DNA of 64,000 bases from Hirschia litorea (GTDB lineage Bacteria; Pseudomonadota; Alphaproteobacteria; Caulobacterales; Hyphomonadaceae), in contig NZ_JBHTBR010000002.1 in NCBI RefSeq assembly GCF_042665075.1, positions 496,001-560,000 on the forward strand, written 5' to 3'. The stretch's first letter is position 1. Every line of letters starts with the position of its first letter. A program made the translations under genes and the position numbers. A model generated the notes under the pieces. It was not told the origin of the DNA. It did no database searches and saw only the letters and a list, made by a program, of their open reading frames with translations. Below, one piece after another: positions 45,374 through 54,766 of the stretch.

Positions 45374-46168
45374 TTAAGAAGTTGTGTGAAGTTCGCGGAC
45401 ATCGTTTGCAATATTTCCAGATTTCATAAGACTTTCGCCAATTAAGAAACCTCTAGCACCAACTTTGCGAAGCATGGCGATATCTTCGGAGGCTTTAATA
45501 CCGCTTTCCGAAATTAAAAGTTTCTCGGAAGGAATACGACTGGATAAGCGTACCGTCGTTTCAAGATCGGTAACCATTCGCTTTAGGTCGCGATTATTCA
45601 CACCAATGAGGGGGGAAGGAAGGCTTAAGGCTCGATCTAATTCTTCTTCATTATGGGACTCAAGCAAAACAGCCATACCGAGTTGATCAGCGAACGAATG
45701 CATTTCTGCTGCCTGATTGTCGTCCAGAACCGACATTATCAATAATATTGCATCTGCACCATGTGCTCTAGCTTCCAATATCTGGATAACATCTATCATG
45801 AAGTCTTTGCGAAGCACTGGGAGTGTTACAGCGTTTCGTACGGCAACCATGTCATCCAGCGATCCTCCAAAACTGGGCATGTCAGTTAAAACTGAAATAC
45901 AAGCAGCACCGCCGTGTTCATATGCCTTTGCAGCAGCAGTAGGGTCAGAAAGCGAGTTTATTTTTCCGGCTGAAGGGCTTTTTCTTTTAATCTCGCAAAT
46001 TAAGGCATTTTGATCTTGATTAGCAATCGTTTGCATCCGTTTTGCAAAACCACGAGGAGGGGTTTGGTGAAGTGCTTCTGAGTGTAAAGATTCAAAGCTT
46101 CTGGATGCTTTAAGTGTAGCAACTTCTTCTTTTTTATATTCAATTATTTTATCTAAAGCGGTACTCAT
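45374..46168 (-). CDS. trpC: Indole-3-glycerol phosphate synthase
   Basis: Closes the indole ring in tryptophan synthesis; TIM barrel, 264 residues. Motifs are LICEIKRKSPSAGKI, CISVLTDMPSFGGSLDD, VLRKDFMIDVIQILEARAHG and LIGVNNRDLKRM, with LISESGIKASEDI. No PRAI (trpF) fusion. It is the last gene of the ppiD-trpE-trpG-trpD-trpC block. Its start is 1 base from the trpD stop. Confidence 0.97.
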   Translation of the reverse strand: MSTALDKIIEYKKEEVATLKASRSFESLHSEALHQTPPRGFAKRMQTIANQDQNALICEIKRKSPSAGKINSLSDPTAAAKAYEHGGAACISVLTDMPSFGGSLDDMVAVRNAVTLPVLRKDFMIDVIQILEARAHGADAILLIMSVLDDNQAAEMHSFADQLGMAVLLESHNEEELDRALSLPSPLIGVNNRDLKRMVTDLETTVRLSSRIPSEKLLISESGIKASEDIAMLRKVGARGFLIGESLMKSGNIANDVRELHTTS

Positions 46169-46169
46169 A

Positions 46170-47192
46170 CTAGGACCCTAAGTTTGAATATTTAACAAGC
46201 GTCTGCAACGCGGTTTTCGCACGTCCATCATCTATTGCTGCGAATGCTAGTTTTACACCCTCTGGGTGTGAATTTGCTTTGTTTGACATATATAAGCCAG
46301 CGCCCGCATTGATGGCTACAATATCTCTAAAAGCAGAGTGTTTGCCGTTTAGAAGGTCAGTAATCGCTGTTGCGTTAAATTCCGCATTTCCGCCTTTGAG
46401 GTCCTCTAAACTGGAGCGAGAAATCCCAAGGTTCTCAGGTATAATTGTAAAAGGAGTTATGGATTTAGGTGTAACCTCTACAGCGTGTGTCTCACCAGAT
46501 ATACTGATCTCGTCTAATCCATCGTCACCGTGAACAATCCATGCTTTCTGAGTCCCTAATCGCTGAAGAGTTACGGCGAGGGGATTTAACCATTTTTTGT
46601 CAAATACGCCGATGATTTGGAATTTTGCGTTTGCCGGGTTTGTGAGAGGGCCAAGGAGATTGAATATTGTCCGCAACCCCAAAGTTTGTCTCACAGGAGC
46701 AACATGGCGCATTGCAGAATGGTGCGCCCGCGCAAACATGAAACCAACTCCGGCGTGTTCTAAACAATTTTGAAATTGGTCCTTCGTTATGTCCAATTTG
46801 ACCCCCAGGGCCTCAAGAACATCGGCCGAACCAGTTTTGGGTGGAACTGATCTGTTTCCGTGTTTGGCCACCCGGCCTCCGGCACCTGCTATGACCAACG
46901 CTGAAGCCGTTGATGTGTTAAGGCTAATAAAAGGGAGTCCACCAGTACCGCATGTATCAACTACATCTTCCGGTGCGCTGACCTGAATTGAATGCGCACG
47001 CATCGTTTCGGAGGCTGCTTGAATATCGTCAACACTTTCGCCTTTTATGCGCAAACCCATTAAAAAAGCAGATATGAGTATTGGATCAACGGACCCAGAT
47101 AAGATTGCGTCAAAGCAATCTCGAATTAGTGGCTGTTTAGGTGTTTTACTATCCGCCAAAAGGCTAATGGCCTGTTTTACACAATCGCTCAT
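46170..47192 (-). CDS. trpD: Anthranilate phosphoribosyltransferase
   Basis: Transfers phosphoribosyl from PRPP to anthranilate. Motifs are VVDTCGTGGLPFISLNTSTA, VAKHGNRSVPPKTGSADVLE and RTIFNLLGPLTNPA, with VHGDDGLDEIS near the C-terminus. Length 340 is normal, with no fused amidotransferase domain because trpG is separate. It follows trpG by 9 bases. Confidence 0.97.
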   Translation of the reverse strand: MSDCVKQAISLLADSKTPKQPLIRDCFDAILSGSVDPILISAFLMGLRIKGESVDDIQAASETMRAHSIQVSAPEDVVDTCGTGGLPFISLNTSTASALVIAGAGGRVAKHGNRSVPPKTGSADVLEALGVKLDITKDQFQNCLEHAGVGFMFARAHHSAMRHVAPVRQTLGLRTIFNLLGPLTNPANAKFQIIGVFDKKWLNPLAVTLQRLGTQKAWIVHGDDGLDEISISGETHAVEVTPKSITPFTIIPENLGISRSSLEDLKGGNAEFNATAITDLLNGKHSAFRDIVAINAGAGLYMSNKANSHPEGVKLAFAAIDDGRAKTALQTLVKYSNLGS

Positions 47193-47201
47193 TCTATCCT
47201 C

Positions 47202-47804
47202 TTAACGTGTTATATCTACAAAATTTTGTAGTAACCTGTGCCCAAATTCTGAGCCAATTGACTCCGGATGGAATTGCACGCCGAAGACAGGGCGACTTAC
47301 ATGAGAAAGAGCCATAATCTCACCATCATCAGTTTCTGCTTCGATTTTTAAAGAATTAGGTAAACCTAGGCGCTCTACGGCGAGGGAGTGGTAACGAACA
47401 GCTTCGAATTTATTTGGAATATTTTCGAACATTTTCCCGCCAACATGAGTAACGGTTGATGTTTTACCATGTAGAACATCTTTGGCCGAAGACACTTTTC
47501 CGCCGAAGGCTTGTCCTATAGATTGGTGACCCAAACAGACGCCAAATATCGGTAATTGTTCTGGCGCAGCTATGAGGAGGTCAAGACACACTCCCGCATC
47601 GTCGGGGGTTTTAGGGCCAGGAGATAAAACAACACCATTGGGAGATTTAGCAAGTAAATCATCCACTGTATAAGCATCGTTTCTTACGACTTCAGTGTCA
47701 GCTCCCAATTCTTCTAAATAATGTACGAGGTTCCACGTGAAGCTATCATAATTATCTATTACGAGGATTTTGGGACGATTAGATTCTGGAGTGCGGCTGG
47801 TCAT
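47202..47804 (-). CDS. trpG: Anthranilate synthase component II
   Basis: Class I glutamine amidotransferase that supplies ammonia to TrpE. The nucleophile is in IFGVCLGHQSIGQAFGG and the His-Glu pair in VFGVQFHPESIGSEFG. 200 residues. The start overlaps the trpE stop by 4 bases (ATGA type), so the two subunits are translationally coupled. A similar protein (PabA) could serve folate synthesis too; a dual role is possible but not shown. Confidence 0.96.
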   Translation of the reverse strand: MTSRTPESNRPKILVIDNYDSFTWNLVHYLEELGADTEVVRNDAYTVDDLLAKSPNGVVLSPGPKTPDDAGVCLDLLIAAPEQLPIFGVCLGHQSIGQAFGGKVSSAKDVLHGKTSTVTHVGGKMFENIPNKFEAVRYHSLAVERLGLPNSLKIEAETDDGEIMALSHVSRPVFGVQFHPESIGSEFGHRLLQNFVDITR

Positions 47805-49243
47805 TGGTTACCTCCAGAATACCTAATTGCTTCTTCAGCTGCGCGGCACAGTGCTCCTGCTTTATGAACTGTCTCCTGAAATTCTTTCTTTGGATCACTA
47901 TCAAGTACAACGCCGCCGCCTGCTTGGACATGAAGTTTCTGATCTTTGATCACTGCTGTCCGCAAGGCGATACACATATCCATATCGCCATCAGAGCCAA
48001 AATAACCGACACCGCCGCCGTAAACGCCGCGTTTATTGGTTTCTAACTCATTGATAATTTCCATAGCGCGGATTTTAGGGGCACCTGAGACTGTGCCGGC
48101 TGGAAACCCTGCCATCAGTGCTGAAACTGCGTCTTCCTCTTCGCGGAGCTCGCCTTCAACATTGGAAACGATATGCATGACATGTGAATAGCGCTCAATT
48201 ATAAAACTCTCAGTCACTTTAACGCTTCCATACTTGGCCACGCGCCCAACATCATTGCGACCTAAGTCCAAAAGCATTAGATGTTCAGCAAGTTCTTTCG
48301 GATCAGCGAGAAGTGTCTTCTCGTTTCTGACATCTTCTTCGTCAGTCCCCCCACGCGGCAGAGTACCCGCTATCGGACGAACAGAAACACGTTTATCACG
48401 TAAACGAACGAGAATCTCTGGACTGGAACCAATAACTTGGAAATCGCCTAAGTTTATATAAAACAAGAATGGTGAAGGGTTTAACCGCCTTAGGGCTCGA
48501 TAAAGAGCGAAAGGAGGGATTGTGTAGTTCGTCGAAAACCTTTGGCTAGGTACAACCTGAAAGATATCTCCTGCTTTAATATATTCTTGAGCCTTTTTTA
48601 CCATCTCCGAGTATCGTGTTGGAGATGTATTAGAAGTAAATTCTAAAGGTTCAATTTCGCGATTGATCGGTTTACATGCTGGAAGGGGGGCATCCAAAAG
48701 GGATTCTATTTCATCTAGGAGTATATTAGATTTCTCGTCACTATCTCGGACGGGGGTAGCTAATATGATTTCCTGTTTCACTGAGTCAAAAATTAGTATT
48801 ACAGTGGGGCGCATCAGAACAGCTTCAGGCACTTCGAGGCTATCGGCTGGAGGCGCAGGAAGTTTTTCAACGTACCGAATCATATCGTAGCCAAGATACC
48901 CAAATGCGCCGGCTATCATTGGAGGAAGATCTTCGTTGAGAGGTGCTTCTACATCGCAGGAGTCAATAAAGCGTCGAAGATCGTCCATCGGTGTTTCGGA
49001 TTCATGCAAGACAGTGTTGAAATCTCTGGAATCAGAGGTCTGTGCTTTGCCACCCTCAACTTTCCACCATAAATCTGGTCTTAAACCTATAAGAGAATAG
49101 CGTCCGCGTTGCTCACCGCCCAAGACTGACTCAAACAAAAATGTTCCGCCATTCTTGGGATTTAGTTTCAGCATAGCGGATACGGGCGTTTCTATATCGT
49201 CTAAACGCCGTCTTATTTTTAATTGTACTTTGGTGCTACTCAT
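47801..49243 (-). CDS. trpE: Anthranilate synthase component I
   Basis: Chorismate to anthranilate, with TrpG. Conserved segments are VQAGGGVVLDSDPKKEFQET, VSNVEGELREEEDAVSALMA and GFPAGTVSGAPKIRAMEIIN, and AGDIFQVVPSQRFS. The N-terminal domain shows ETPVSAMLKLNPKNGGTFLF, including the Leu/Ser region used for feedback by tryptophan. With 480 residues the N-terminus is about 15-20 shorter than common homologues. I see no leader peptide or attenuator in the 19 bases before it; it is read from the ppiD side. Confidence 0.96.
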   Translation of the reverse strand: MSSTKVQLKIRRRLDDIETPVSAMLKLNPKNGGTFLFESVLGGEQRGRYSLIGLRPDLWWKVEGGKAQTSDSRDFNTVLHESETPMDDLRRFIDSCDVEAPLNEDLPPMIAGAFGYLGYDMIRYVEKLPAPPADSLEVPEAVLMRPTVILIFDSVKQEIILATPVRDSDEKSNILLDEIESLLDAPLPACKPINREIEPLEFTSNTSPTRYSEMVKKAQEYIKAGDIFQVVPSQRFSTNYTIPPFALYRALRRLNPSPFLFYINLGDFQVIGSSPEILVRLRDKRVSVRPIAGTLPRGGTDEEDVRNEKTLLADPKELAEHLMLLDLGRNDVGRVAKYGSVKVTESFIIERYSHVMHIVSNVEGELREEEDAVSALMAGFPAGTVSGAPKIRAMEIINELETNKRGVYGGGVGYFGSDGDMDMCIALRTAVIKDQKLHVQAGGGVVLDSDPKKEFQETVHKAGALCRAAEEAIRYSGGNQ

Positions 49244-49262
49244 CTGTATCTCAGTTAATTCA

Positions 49263-51164
49263 CTATGTGCCAGACATTGAAGTTACAAATTCAGCGATGG
49301 CATCATTGTTAAATTCAACTTCAGATTCTTGAATGATGGCTTCCACGAATGCTGATTCTATATCAGTTTCTAGTCCTTCTGAAATTGCACGCTTTCCAGA
49401 TATAGACATTAGATCTAACATTTCGGGATCAAGATTGGTGATCTTTTCAATGTGTATTACTGAAATAGAACCATCCTGTTCTGGAGCTAAAACATAATCG
49501 CCTTCAGCAGCGCCAAGAATTTGGAAGGCCATAGCTCTGGATATTCCTTCAGGAATTTCCCTTCGGGTTAGGTTGGTCGATGGTTTTACAAATTTTAGAT
49601 CAAAGTCCTCTGCAACATTTTGGAGGTTTTTGATTTCAGTTGCTTTTTCTAAAACCTTTTGCGCCTGACTCTCTACAGCTTGTGACTTACGAAAAGCGAG
49701 TAAACTTTCTTTCGTCAATTCTTCAATATCCGCAAGTTCAGGTACGTAACTTTTTTGGATTTCATCCAAACGAATGACGTATAAACCATTAGCTACGTCA
49801 TCTAATATTTCGCTGACCTCTCCATCAAAGCTCATTTGATTTATAATTTGAGCAGCCATTGGGCGGTAGACGATACCTCCAATTACTTGTCCTCTTTCAT
49901 TGCGACCTTGGGTGTCGATACTTTCATAAGACATGACGGGAATTTCAAGTGCATCTGAAGCTTCTTCGAAGGTGAACCCTCCGCCGATCAGGTCAAAAAA
50001 TTCTTCTTGCTTTTGGTCAAATATTTTTTCCGATTCAATCAGCGCCATACTCTGAAAAATCTCATCGGATACGGCTTCAAAGGGTTTAGCTAAACCAGGA
50101 GTAATTTCTTCTACAATGACGCCCGTCCATAGATCGTCTTCCAACTCGAATGGGCCTATATGAGTACCATTGCTAACGGCGAAAACGGCTCTTGAAAATT
50201 CTTCGTTGGTTAAGTCAGAACTAGTTATTGAACGGGAAGTCGTTGTTAGGCTGGAGATGGAGGACAATACCTCTTCTTTGTCCCTTCCGGCACCTATTTC
50301 ATCGATAGCTTGCTGAACATCCCGGCGATTGGAAGACGTAAACTCTGTTATCGTGCGTTGCTCGGGTGATGAAAAATCTTTGATGCGTAACTCATACATG
50401 TCACGTAGGTCTGCTTCAGGTATTTCTACAGCGGATAAAAAATCTGACGGCGACATTGAGATGATGCTAACCGCTTTACGCTCTGGTTGTCTAAAAGCTG
50501 CGTTATGCTCATCGTAAAAGGCTTGGAGGTCTTCATCGGTTACTTCTAGGTCAACTGGAACTTGATCTGGTGCTATTTTTACATATGAAAAAGACCGCTG
50601 CTCTGATTGGGAAGTCATCCACACTTTTCCTAGTGAGTTAGGAACATTAACCCCAGTTCTGACAGCATTAACGACATACTCTCTAGTGAAACTGTCTTTA
50701 AGATCTTTTTCTAGTTGTTTTATCGTCATTCCTTGTTGGTTGGCAAAGGCTCTAAAAGCGTCTTCGTCAAACTCGCCTGTAACTGCATTTTTGAAGCGCG
50801 GTGCGTTGGCAACCATTTCTGTGACAGCAAATCGGCTTGCGCGAATGTTGTGTTGATCTGCAAAACCCAGTAGTGCTGTTTCACTAATCAAGCCCTGTAG
50901 AATTTGTTGCACAGTACCATTTTGAGCTGCTTCTTGCCGGGTGAGTGTTCTACCTTGATTTTCACGTACAGCGTTTAGGTATGCATCCACTCGGCGTTCA
51001 GCATCGCGTTTGACTATAAAACGATCACCGGAGCTGATTAGACCGCGAGGCTCTGCGGAAGAAAACATATTTGGCAATCCCATGCCAGCTAGTCCGACGA
51101 CAAGAAGTCCAAAAATAACTAACATAAACTTGGACCGAACCATTCGGCGGACAATAGACAGCAT
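49263..51164 (-). CDS. ppiD: PpiD-like periplasmic peptidyl-prolyl isomerase/chaperone
   Basis: Membrane-anchored periplasmic folding factor. One N-terminal helix (~residues 14-35, FMLVIFGLLVVGLAGMGLP) is followed by a SurA-N-like chaperone domain (EAAQNGTVQQILQGLISETA) and degenerate parvulin-like regions. The ATG at 51164 has GGAG nine bases upstream and begins MLSIVRRMVRSKF, giving 633 residues; the longer frame to 51212 is unsupported. Isomerase activity is uncertain because the parvulin core is poorly conserved by eye. It heads the block that continues into trpE. Confidence 0.9.
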   Translation of the reverse strand: MLSIVRRMVRSKFMLVIFGLLVVGLAGMGLPNMFSSAEPRGLISSGDRFIVKRDAERRVDAYLNAVRENQGRTLTRQEAAQNGTVQQILQGLISETALLGFADQHNIRASRFAVTEMVANAPRFKNAVTGEFDEDAFRAFANQQGMTIKQLEKDLKDSFTREYVVNAVRTGVNVPNSLGKVWMTSQSEQRSFSYVKIAPDQVPVDLEVTDEDLQAFYDEHNAAFRQPERKAVSIISMSPSDFLSAVEIPEADLRDMYELRIKDFSSPEQRTITEFTSSNRRDVQQAIDEIGAGRDKEEVLSSISSLTTTSRSITSSDLTNEEFSRAVFAVSNGTHIGPFELEDDLWTGVIVEEITPGLAKPFEAVSDEIFQSMALIESEKIFDQKQEEFFDLIGGGFTFEEASDALEIPVMSYESIDTQGRNERGQVIGGIVYRPMAAQIINQMSFDGEVSEILDDVANGLYVIRLDEIQKSYVPELADIEELTKESLLAFRKSQAVESQAQKVLEKATEIKNLQNVAEDFDLKFVKPSTNLTRREIPEGISRAMAFQILGAAEGDYVLAPEQDGSISVIHIEKITNLDPEMLDLMSISGKRAISEGLETDIESAFVEAIIQESEVEFNNDAIAEFVTSMSGT

Positions 51165-51345
51165 AAGGATAATCTCCCAAAATAGTGTAAGCACGCGAAT
51201 TCTAACGTGCACGAGTCTTGCAGTACATTAGACAGCTTGCTAGGCGACCAAGGCGTTTGACGCAAGATACGAAATGATATGAGCCATTGAAGTGGCTGTA
51301 GTTTAAGTGCCAAAAAGAGCACTGTCATATAACGGGACAACAAGA

Positions 51346-52095
51346 ATGAAAAATGCAAAATCCCTGATTGTAGGGAATTGGAAGATGAACGGACTTCGGC
51401 AGGATATCGATCAAATATTAGCTATTGGTGCTAGTTTGAAGGAGAATCCAATAGATGGGGAAGTTGTTATCTGTCCACCGGCGACATTAACAGCTTTGGC
51501 CGTAGATGCTGTTACCAACTTGCCTGTCAAAATAGGCGGTCAGGATTGCCACGCCGCAAAAGCTGGTGCCTATACTGGGGATATTAGTGCAGAAAAATGG
51601 AAAGATATTGGCGCTAAGTATGTCATAGTTGGGCACTCTGAACGTCGAGAATCGTATAGCGAAGATAATATTTCCGTGAGATCAAAAGCAAAAGCTGTTC
51701 TAGATGCGGGTTTGATCCCTATAATCTGTATAGGCGAGAGCCTTAGTGAACGAGATTCAGGTGAAACTCTTTCCGTTCTGACAAAACAAGTTCGAGAATG
51801 TGTGCCGGAAGAAGCAAAAAAAGGGAGTATAGCGATTGGCTATGAACCTGTTTGGGCAATAGGCAGTGGAAAGACCCCCAGTGTTGATGATATTTCAGAA
51901 GCGCACTCTTTAATAAGGCATGTATTGACGGAAGAAATCGGAGATAGATCGAAAGTTACTCCGATAATCTACGGAGGCTCAATGAAGCCTTCTAATGCAT
52001 CAGAAATTTTAGCCATTGATGGAGTTGATGGCGGATTAGTGGGCGGAGCGAGTCTGAAAGCCGAAGATTTCTTGTCTATAATTCGCGCCAGTTAG
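51346..52095 (+). CDS. tpiA: Triosephosphate isomerase
   Basis: Interconverts dihydroxyacetone phosphate and glyceraldehyde 3-phosphate. Motifs are LIVGNWKMNGL (catalytic Lys), YVIVGHSERRE (catalytic His), AIGYEPVWAIGSGKTPS (catalytic Glu) and IIYGGSMKPSNA. The ATG at 51346, with GGGA nine bases before, gives 249 residues. The in-frame GTG at 51307 would add 13 unsupported residues. It is divergent from ppiD across a 181-base gap and is followed by a strong terminator. Confidence 0.97.
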   Translation: MKNAKSLIVGNWKMNGLRQDIDQILAIGASLKENPIDGEVVICPPATLTALAVDAVTNLPVKIGGQDCHAAKAGAYTGDISAEKWKDIGAKYVIVGHSERRESYSEDNISVRSKAKAVLDAGLIPIICIGESLSERDSGETLSVLTKQVRECVPEEAKKGSIAIGYEPVWAIGSGKTPSVDDISEAHSLIRHVLTEEIGDRSKVTPIIYGGSMKPSNASEILAIDGVDGGLVGGASLKAEDFLSIIRAS

Positions 52096-52116
52096 TCGTT
52101 GGAAGATATTAAATAG

Positions 52117-52161
52117 GGTGCGTGTATTTCCAAATATTTGGGGGTATGCGCATCTTTTTTT
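52117..52161 (+). terminator. Rho-independent terminator after tpiA
   Basis: A long hairpin: 52117-52126 pairs with 52145-52154 (10 bp, three G-U wobbles). The pairing continues inward with 52127-52134 against 52137-52144 (partly wobble), and seven T residues follow (52155-52161). It separates tpiA from secG. Confidence 0.8.
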
Positions 52162-52247
52162 CATAATTCTTATTCTAAGGGCTTGGCGCGAGCCTCGTAA
52201 AGTGCTTTTCAGACAGTTGGATTCACAGTTTAGGTTCTCCGACTATC

Positions 52248-52706
52248 ATGGAAAACGCACTCCTCGCTCTAAGTTTATTATCTTGTATTGCCCTCATAGT
52301 ATCAGTTCTACTGCAACGTTCTGAAGGTGGTGCTCTTGGTATGGGGGGCGGTGGTTCTGGTGGTGGTCTGGTGTCTGGACGTGGTGCAGCTGATACGCTT
52401 GTGCGTGTAACTATGGTGCTTGCTGCTATATTCTTTGTCACAAGTTTGGCTCTCACCCGTATCAATTATGAACATTCTAAAAGTGATTCCGAAGTTTCAC
52501 GTACTCTGAAAGAAGAGGGTGGTTCACTTTTGTCAGACGAGTTAGGTCTTTCTGATAATGTTCTAGGTGTGGAAGAAGAACCTGCAGATTTGATTTCTGA
52601 AGAGTTAGCTGCTGAAAGCGTGGCTACCTCGGAGAATGCAGAATCCCCAGTTTCAGATGGCACTGAAACTGATGAAAATTCCGCGCCAAAATCTGAAAAC
52701 CAATAG
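52248..52706 (+). CDS. secG: Preprotein translocase subunit SecG
   Basis: Auxiliary subunit of the SecYEG channel. Two membrane helices (~residues 3-22 and ~56-76) flank the conserved cytoplasmic loop VLLQRSEGGALGMGGG, followed by a Gly-rich run and RGAADTLVRVT. The C-terminal ~70 residues are a strongly acidic tail, so the protein (152 residues) is longer than E. coli SecG. The ribosome binding site is weak. It lies between tpiA and pyrG as in many alphaproteobacteria. Confidence 0.95.
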   Translation: MENALLALSLLSCIALIVSVLLQRSEGGALGMGGGGSGGGLVSGRGAADTLVRVTMVLAAIFFVTSLALTRINYEHSKSDSEVSRTLKEEGGSLLSDELGLSDNVLGVEEEPADLISEELAAESVATSENAESPVSDGTETDENSAPKSENQ

Positions 52707-52754
52707 TCATAGCTTGACGCGTACCTTGTTTTGGTGCGTCTATTATTTCCCGTC

Positions 52755-54389
52755 ATGACAAGATATATTTTCATTACCGGCGGCGTTGTTTCTTCCTTAG
52801 GGAAGGGAATCGCTATGGCCGCTTTGGGTGCGTTGCTGCAAGCGCGTGGCTACAAAGTTCGACTCCGAAAACTAGACCCTTACCTTAATGTTGATCCTGG
52901 TACGATGTCTCCATATCAGCATGGGGAGGTTTATGTTACTGATGATGGTGCGGAGACAGACCTTGATTTAGGACATTATGAGCGTTTCACGGGTGTTTCT
53001 GCTCGGCAAACCGACAATGTAACAACTGGACGTATTTACCAGAATATTATTGAGAAAGAGCGTCGAGGTGATTATCTCGGGGCTACTGTTCAGGTTATCC
53101 CCCACGTTACTAATGCAATTAAAGATTTTGTCCTTTCGGACGCGGGCGATGTTGATTTTGTACTTTGCGAAATTGGTGGAACTGTCGGTGATATTGAAGG
53201 TTTGCCTTTTTTTGAGGCGATTCGTCAGCTGAATCAGGAGTTGGACGTTCAGCAAGCTGTTTTCGTGCATTTAACACTTTTGCCTTTTATTGCTTCGGCA
53301 GGCGAAATGAAAACAAAGCCGACGCAACACTCGGTGAAAGAGTTGCGTTCGATTGGCATTCAGCCGCACGTGTTATTGTGTCGATCAGAGCGAGCTATCC
53401 CTGATGGTGAGCGTAGAAAGATCGGTCAGTTTTGTAATGTTAAACATGATAGTGTTATCGAAGCTCTGGATTCTGAACACATCTACGAAGTGCCTCTTGA
53501 TTACCATCGTCGTGGTCTAGACAGAGAAGTATTGCGGCACTTCGGAATCAAAGATGCGCCAGAGCCTGACTTAACACGATGGAATAACATTTCTAAAGCT
53601 TTACGTTCCCCAGACGGTACAGTGGATATCACTGTTGTTGGAAAGTATGTAGCGCTTCCAGACGCCTACAAATCAATAATTGAAGCTCTTCATCATGGTG
53701 GTTTGGCCAATCAGGTGAGGGTAAAAATAAAGTGGGTATCATCTGAACTGTTTGATGACTCCGACTCTGATCTTGAATCCGAGCTTTCAGGTTCTCATGC
53801 GATATTATTGCCTGGTGGGTTTGGTGAGCGAGGAGCCACGGGTAAGATCCGTGCGGCCCAATATGCTAGAGAAAAACGAATACCATGCTTTGGAATTTGT
53901 TATGGAATGCAAATGGCTGTAGTGGAGGCTGCTCGAAATATGGCTCAGATTGAAGGGGCCGGAACAACTGAGTTTGGGTCGCCAAATGCTAAAATTGTAG
54001 GCCTTATGGAGGAGTGGACAAAAGGGAATTCTAAAGAAGTTCGTTCCGAAAGTACGGATTTAGGTGGAACTCTTCGTCTTGGAGCTTACTCTGCGATTTT
54101 GAAATCTGGTTCCAAAGTAGCTGAAATTTATGGTACGGACCGAATCGAAGAGCGTCATCGTCATAGATATGAAGTAAACATCGCTTACAAAGAGCAATTA
54201 GAAGCAGCAGGATTGATTTTTTCTGGTCTATCACCAGATGGTCTATTGCCTGAGATAGTAGAGATAGAGGATCACCCTTGGTATATCGGTGTTCAGTATC
54301 ATCCAGAGCTTAAATCTCGCCCGTTTGAGCCTCATCCACTGTTTTCATCATTCATTGGGGCGGCAAAAATTCAAAGTCGTCTCGTTTAA
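52755..54389 (+). CDS. pyrG: CTP synthase
   Basis: Makes CTP from UTP using glutamine. The synthetase domain begins at once with TRYIFITGGVVSSLGKGIAM and includes KLDPYLNVDPGTMSPYQHGE. The C-terminal amidotransferase has its nucleophile Cys in CFGICYGMQMAVVEAARN and the His-Glu pair in VQYHPELKSRPFEP. The ATG at 52755 gives 544 residues. No Shine-Dalgarno sequence precedes it, and TATTAT ends only 8 bases upstream, so the mRNA may be leaderless. Confidence 0.97.
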   Translation: MTRYIFITGGVVSSLGKGIAMAALGALLQARGYKVRLRKLDPYLNVDPGTMSPYQHGEVYVTDDGAETDLDLGHYERFTGVSARQTDNVTTGRIYQNIIEKERRGDYLGATVQVIPHVTNAIKDFVLSDAGDVDFVLCEIGGTVGDIEGLPFFEAIRQLNQELDVQQAVFVHLTLLPFIASAGEMKTKPTQHSVKELRSIGIQPHVLLCRSERAIPDGERRKIGQFCNVKHDSVIEALDSEHIYEVPLDYHRRGLDREVLRHFGIKDAPEPDLTRWNNISKALRSPDGTVDITVVGKYVALPDAYKSIIEALHHGGLANQVRVKIKWVSSELFDDSDSDLESELSGSHAILLPGGFGERGATGKIRAAQYAREKRIPCFGICYGMQMAVVEAARNMAQIEGAGTTEFGSPNAKIVGLMEEWTKGNSKEVRSESTDLGGTLRLGAYSAILKSGSKVAEIYGTDRIEERHRHRYEVNIAYKEQLEAAGLIFSGLSPDGLLPEIVEIEDHPWYIGVQYHPELKSRPFEPHPLFSSFIGAAKIQSRLV

Positions 54390-54445
54390 CCGTCAACAAG
54401 GGCTTGCAATGCGTGTCTTATCAGCGTATCAAGCCCGCTGATTTG

Positions 54446-54476
54446 GGTGGCCGTGTGCCACCTTTTCCTTTTTTTT
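54446..54476 (+). terminator. Terminator or attenuator between pyrG and rpmF
   Basis: GGTGGC (54446-54451) and GCCACC (54457-54462) form a 6-bp G-C-rich stem with a 5-base loop, followed by TTTTCC and eight T residues (to 54476). The T-tract directly abuts the GAGG ribosome binding site of rpmF (54477-54480), so besides ending pyrG it could govern read-through into rpmF. Confidence 0.65.
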
Positions 54477-54488
54477 GAGGCTAGAAAC

Positions 54489-54671
54489 ATGGCTGTTCCA
54501 AAGCGGAAAACCTCGCCCTCTAAACGTGGTATGCGCCGTGCGCACGACCGTCTAGAAGGTGCTACATATATCGAAGACAAAGATTCTGGTGAACTTCGTC
54601 GTCCACATCACATTGACCTGAAATCAGGAATGTACCGTGGTAAGCAAGTACTAGAGCCTAAAGAAGACTAA
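54489..54671 (+). CDS. rpmF: 50S ribosomal protein L32
   Basis: Large-subunit protein L32, 60 residues, basic N-terminus MAVPKRKTSPSKRGMRRAHD followed by the conserved HHIDLKSGMYRGKQVL tail. GAGG lies 8 bases before the ATG at 54489; upstream in-frame codons to 54447 lie in the terminator hairpin. It does not show the CxxC zinc motif, as in most proteobacteria. Its place between pyrG and eno is unusual; many alphaproteobacteria have kdsA here. Confidence 0.96.
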   Translation: MAVPKRKTSPSKRGMRRAHDRLEGATYIEDKDSGELRRPHHIDLKSGMYRGKQVLEPKED

Positions 54672-54766
54672 CGCCGTTTAGGGGCCGCTGTTGAGCGCTC
54701 CGTTAGCGCCGTTACTATTAGGCATGCGGTCCCAGCTTTTTCTCAATAGAGTCGAGAGGGACTGCC

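Noticed and set aside
51165..51345. Divergent promoters between ppiD and tpiA (TTGACG 51257-51262 with TATGAG 51278-51283)
   Set aside because: The spacer is only 15 bases and the -10 match is poor; promoters must exist here but I could not place them with confidence.
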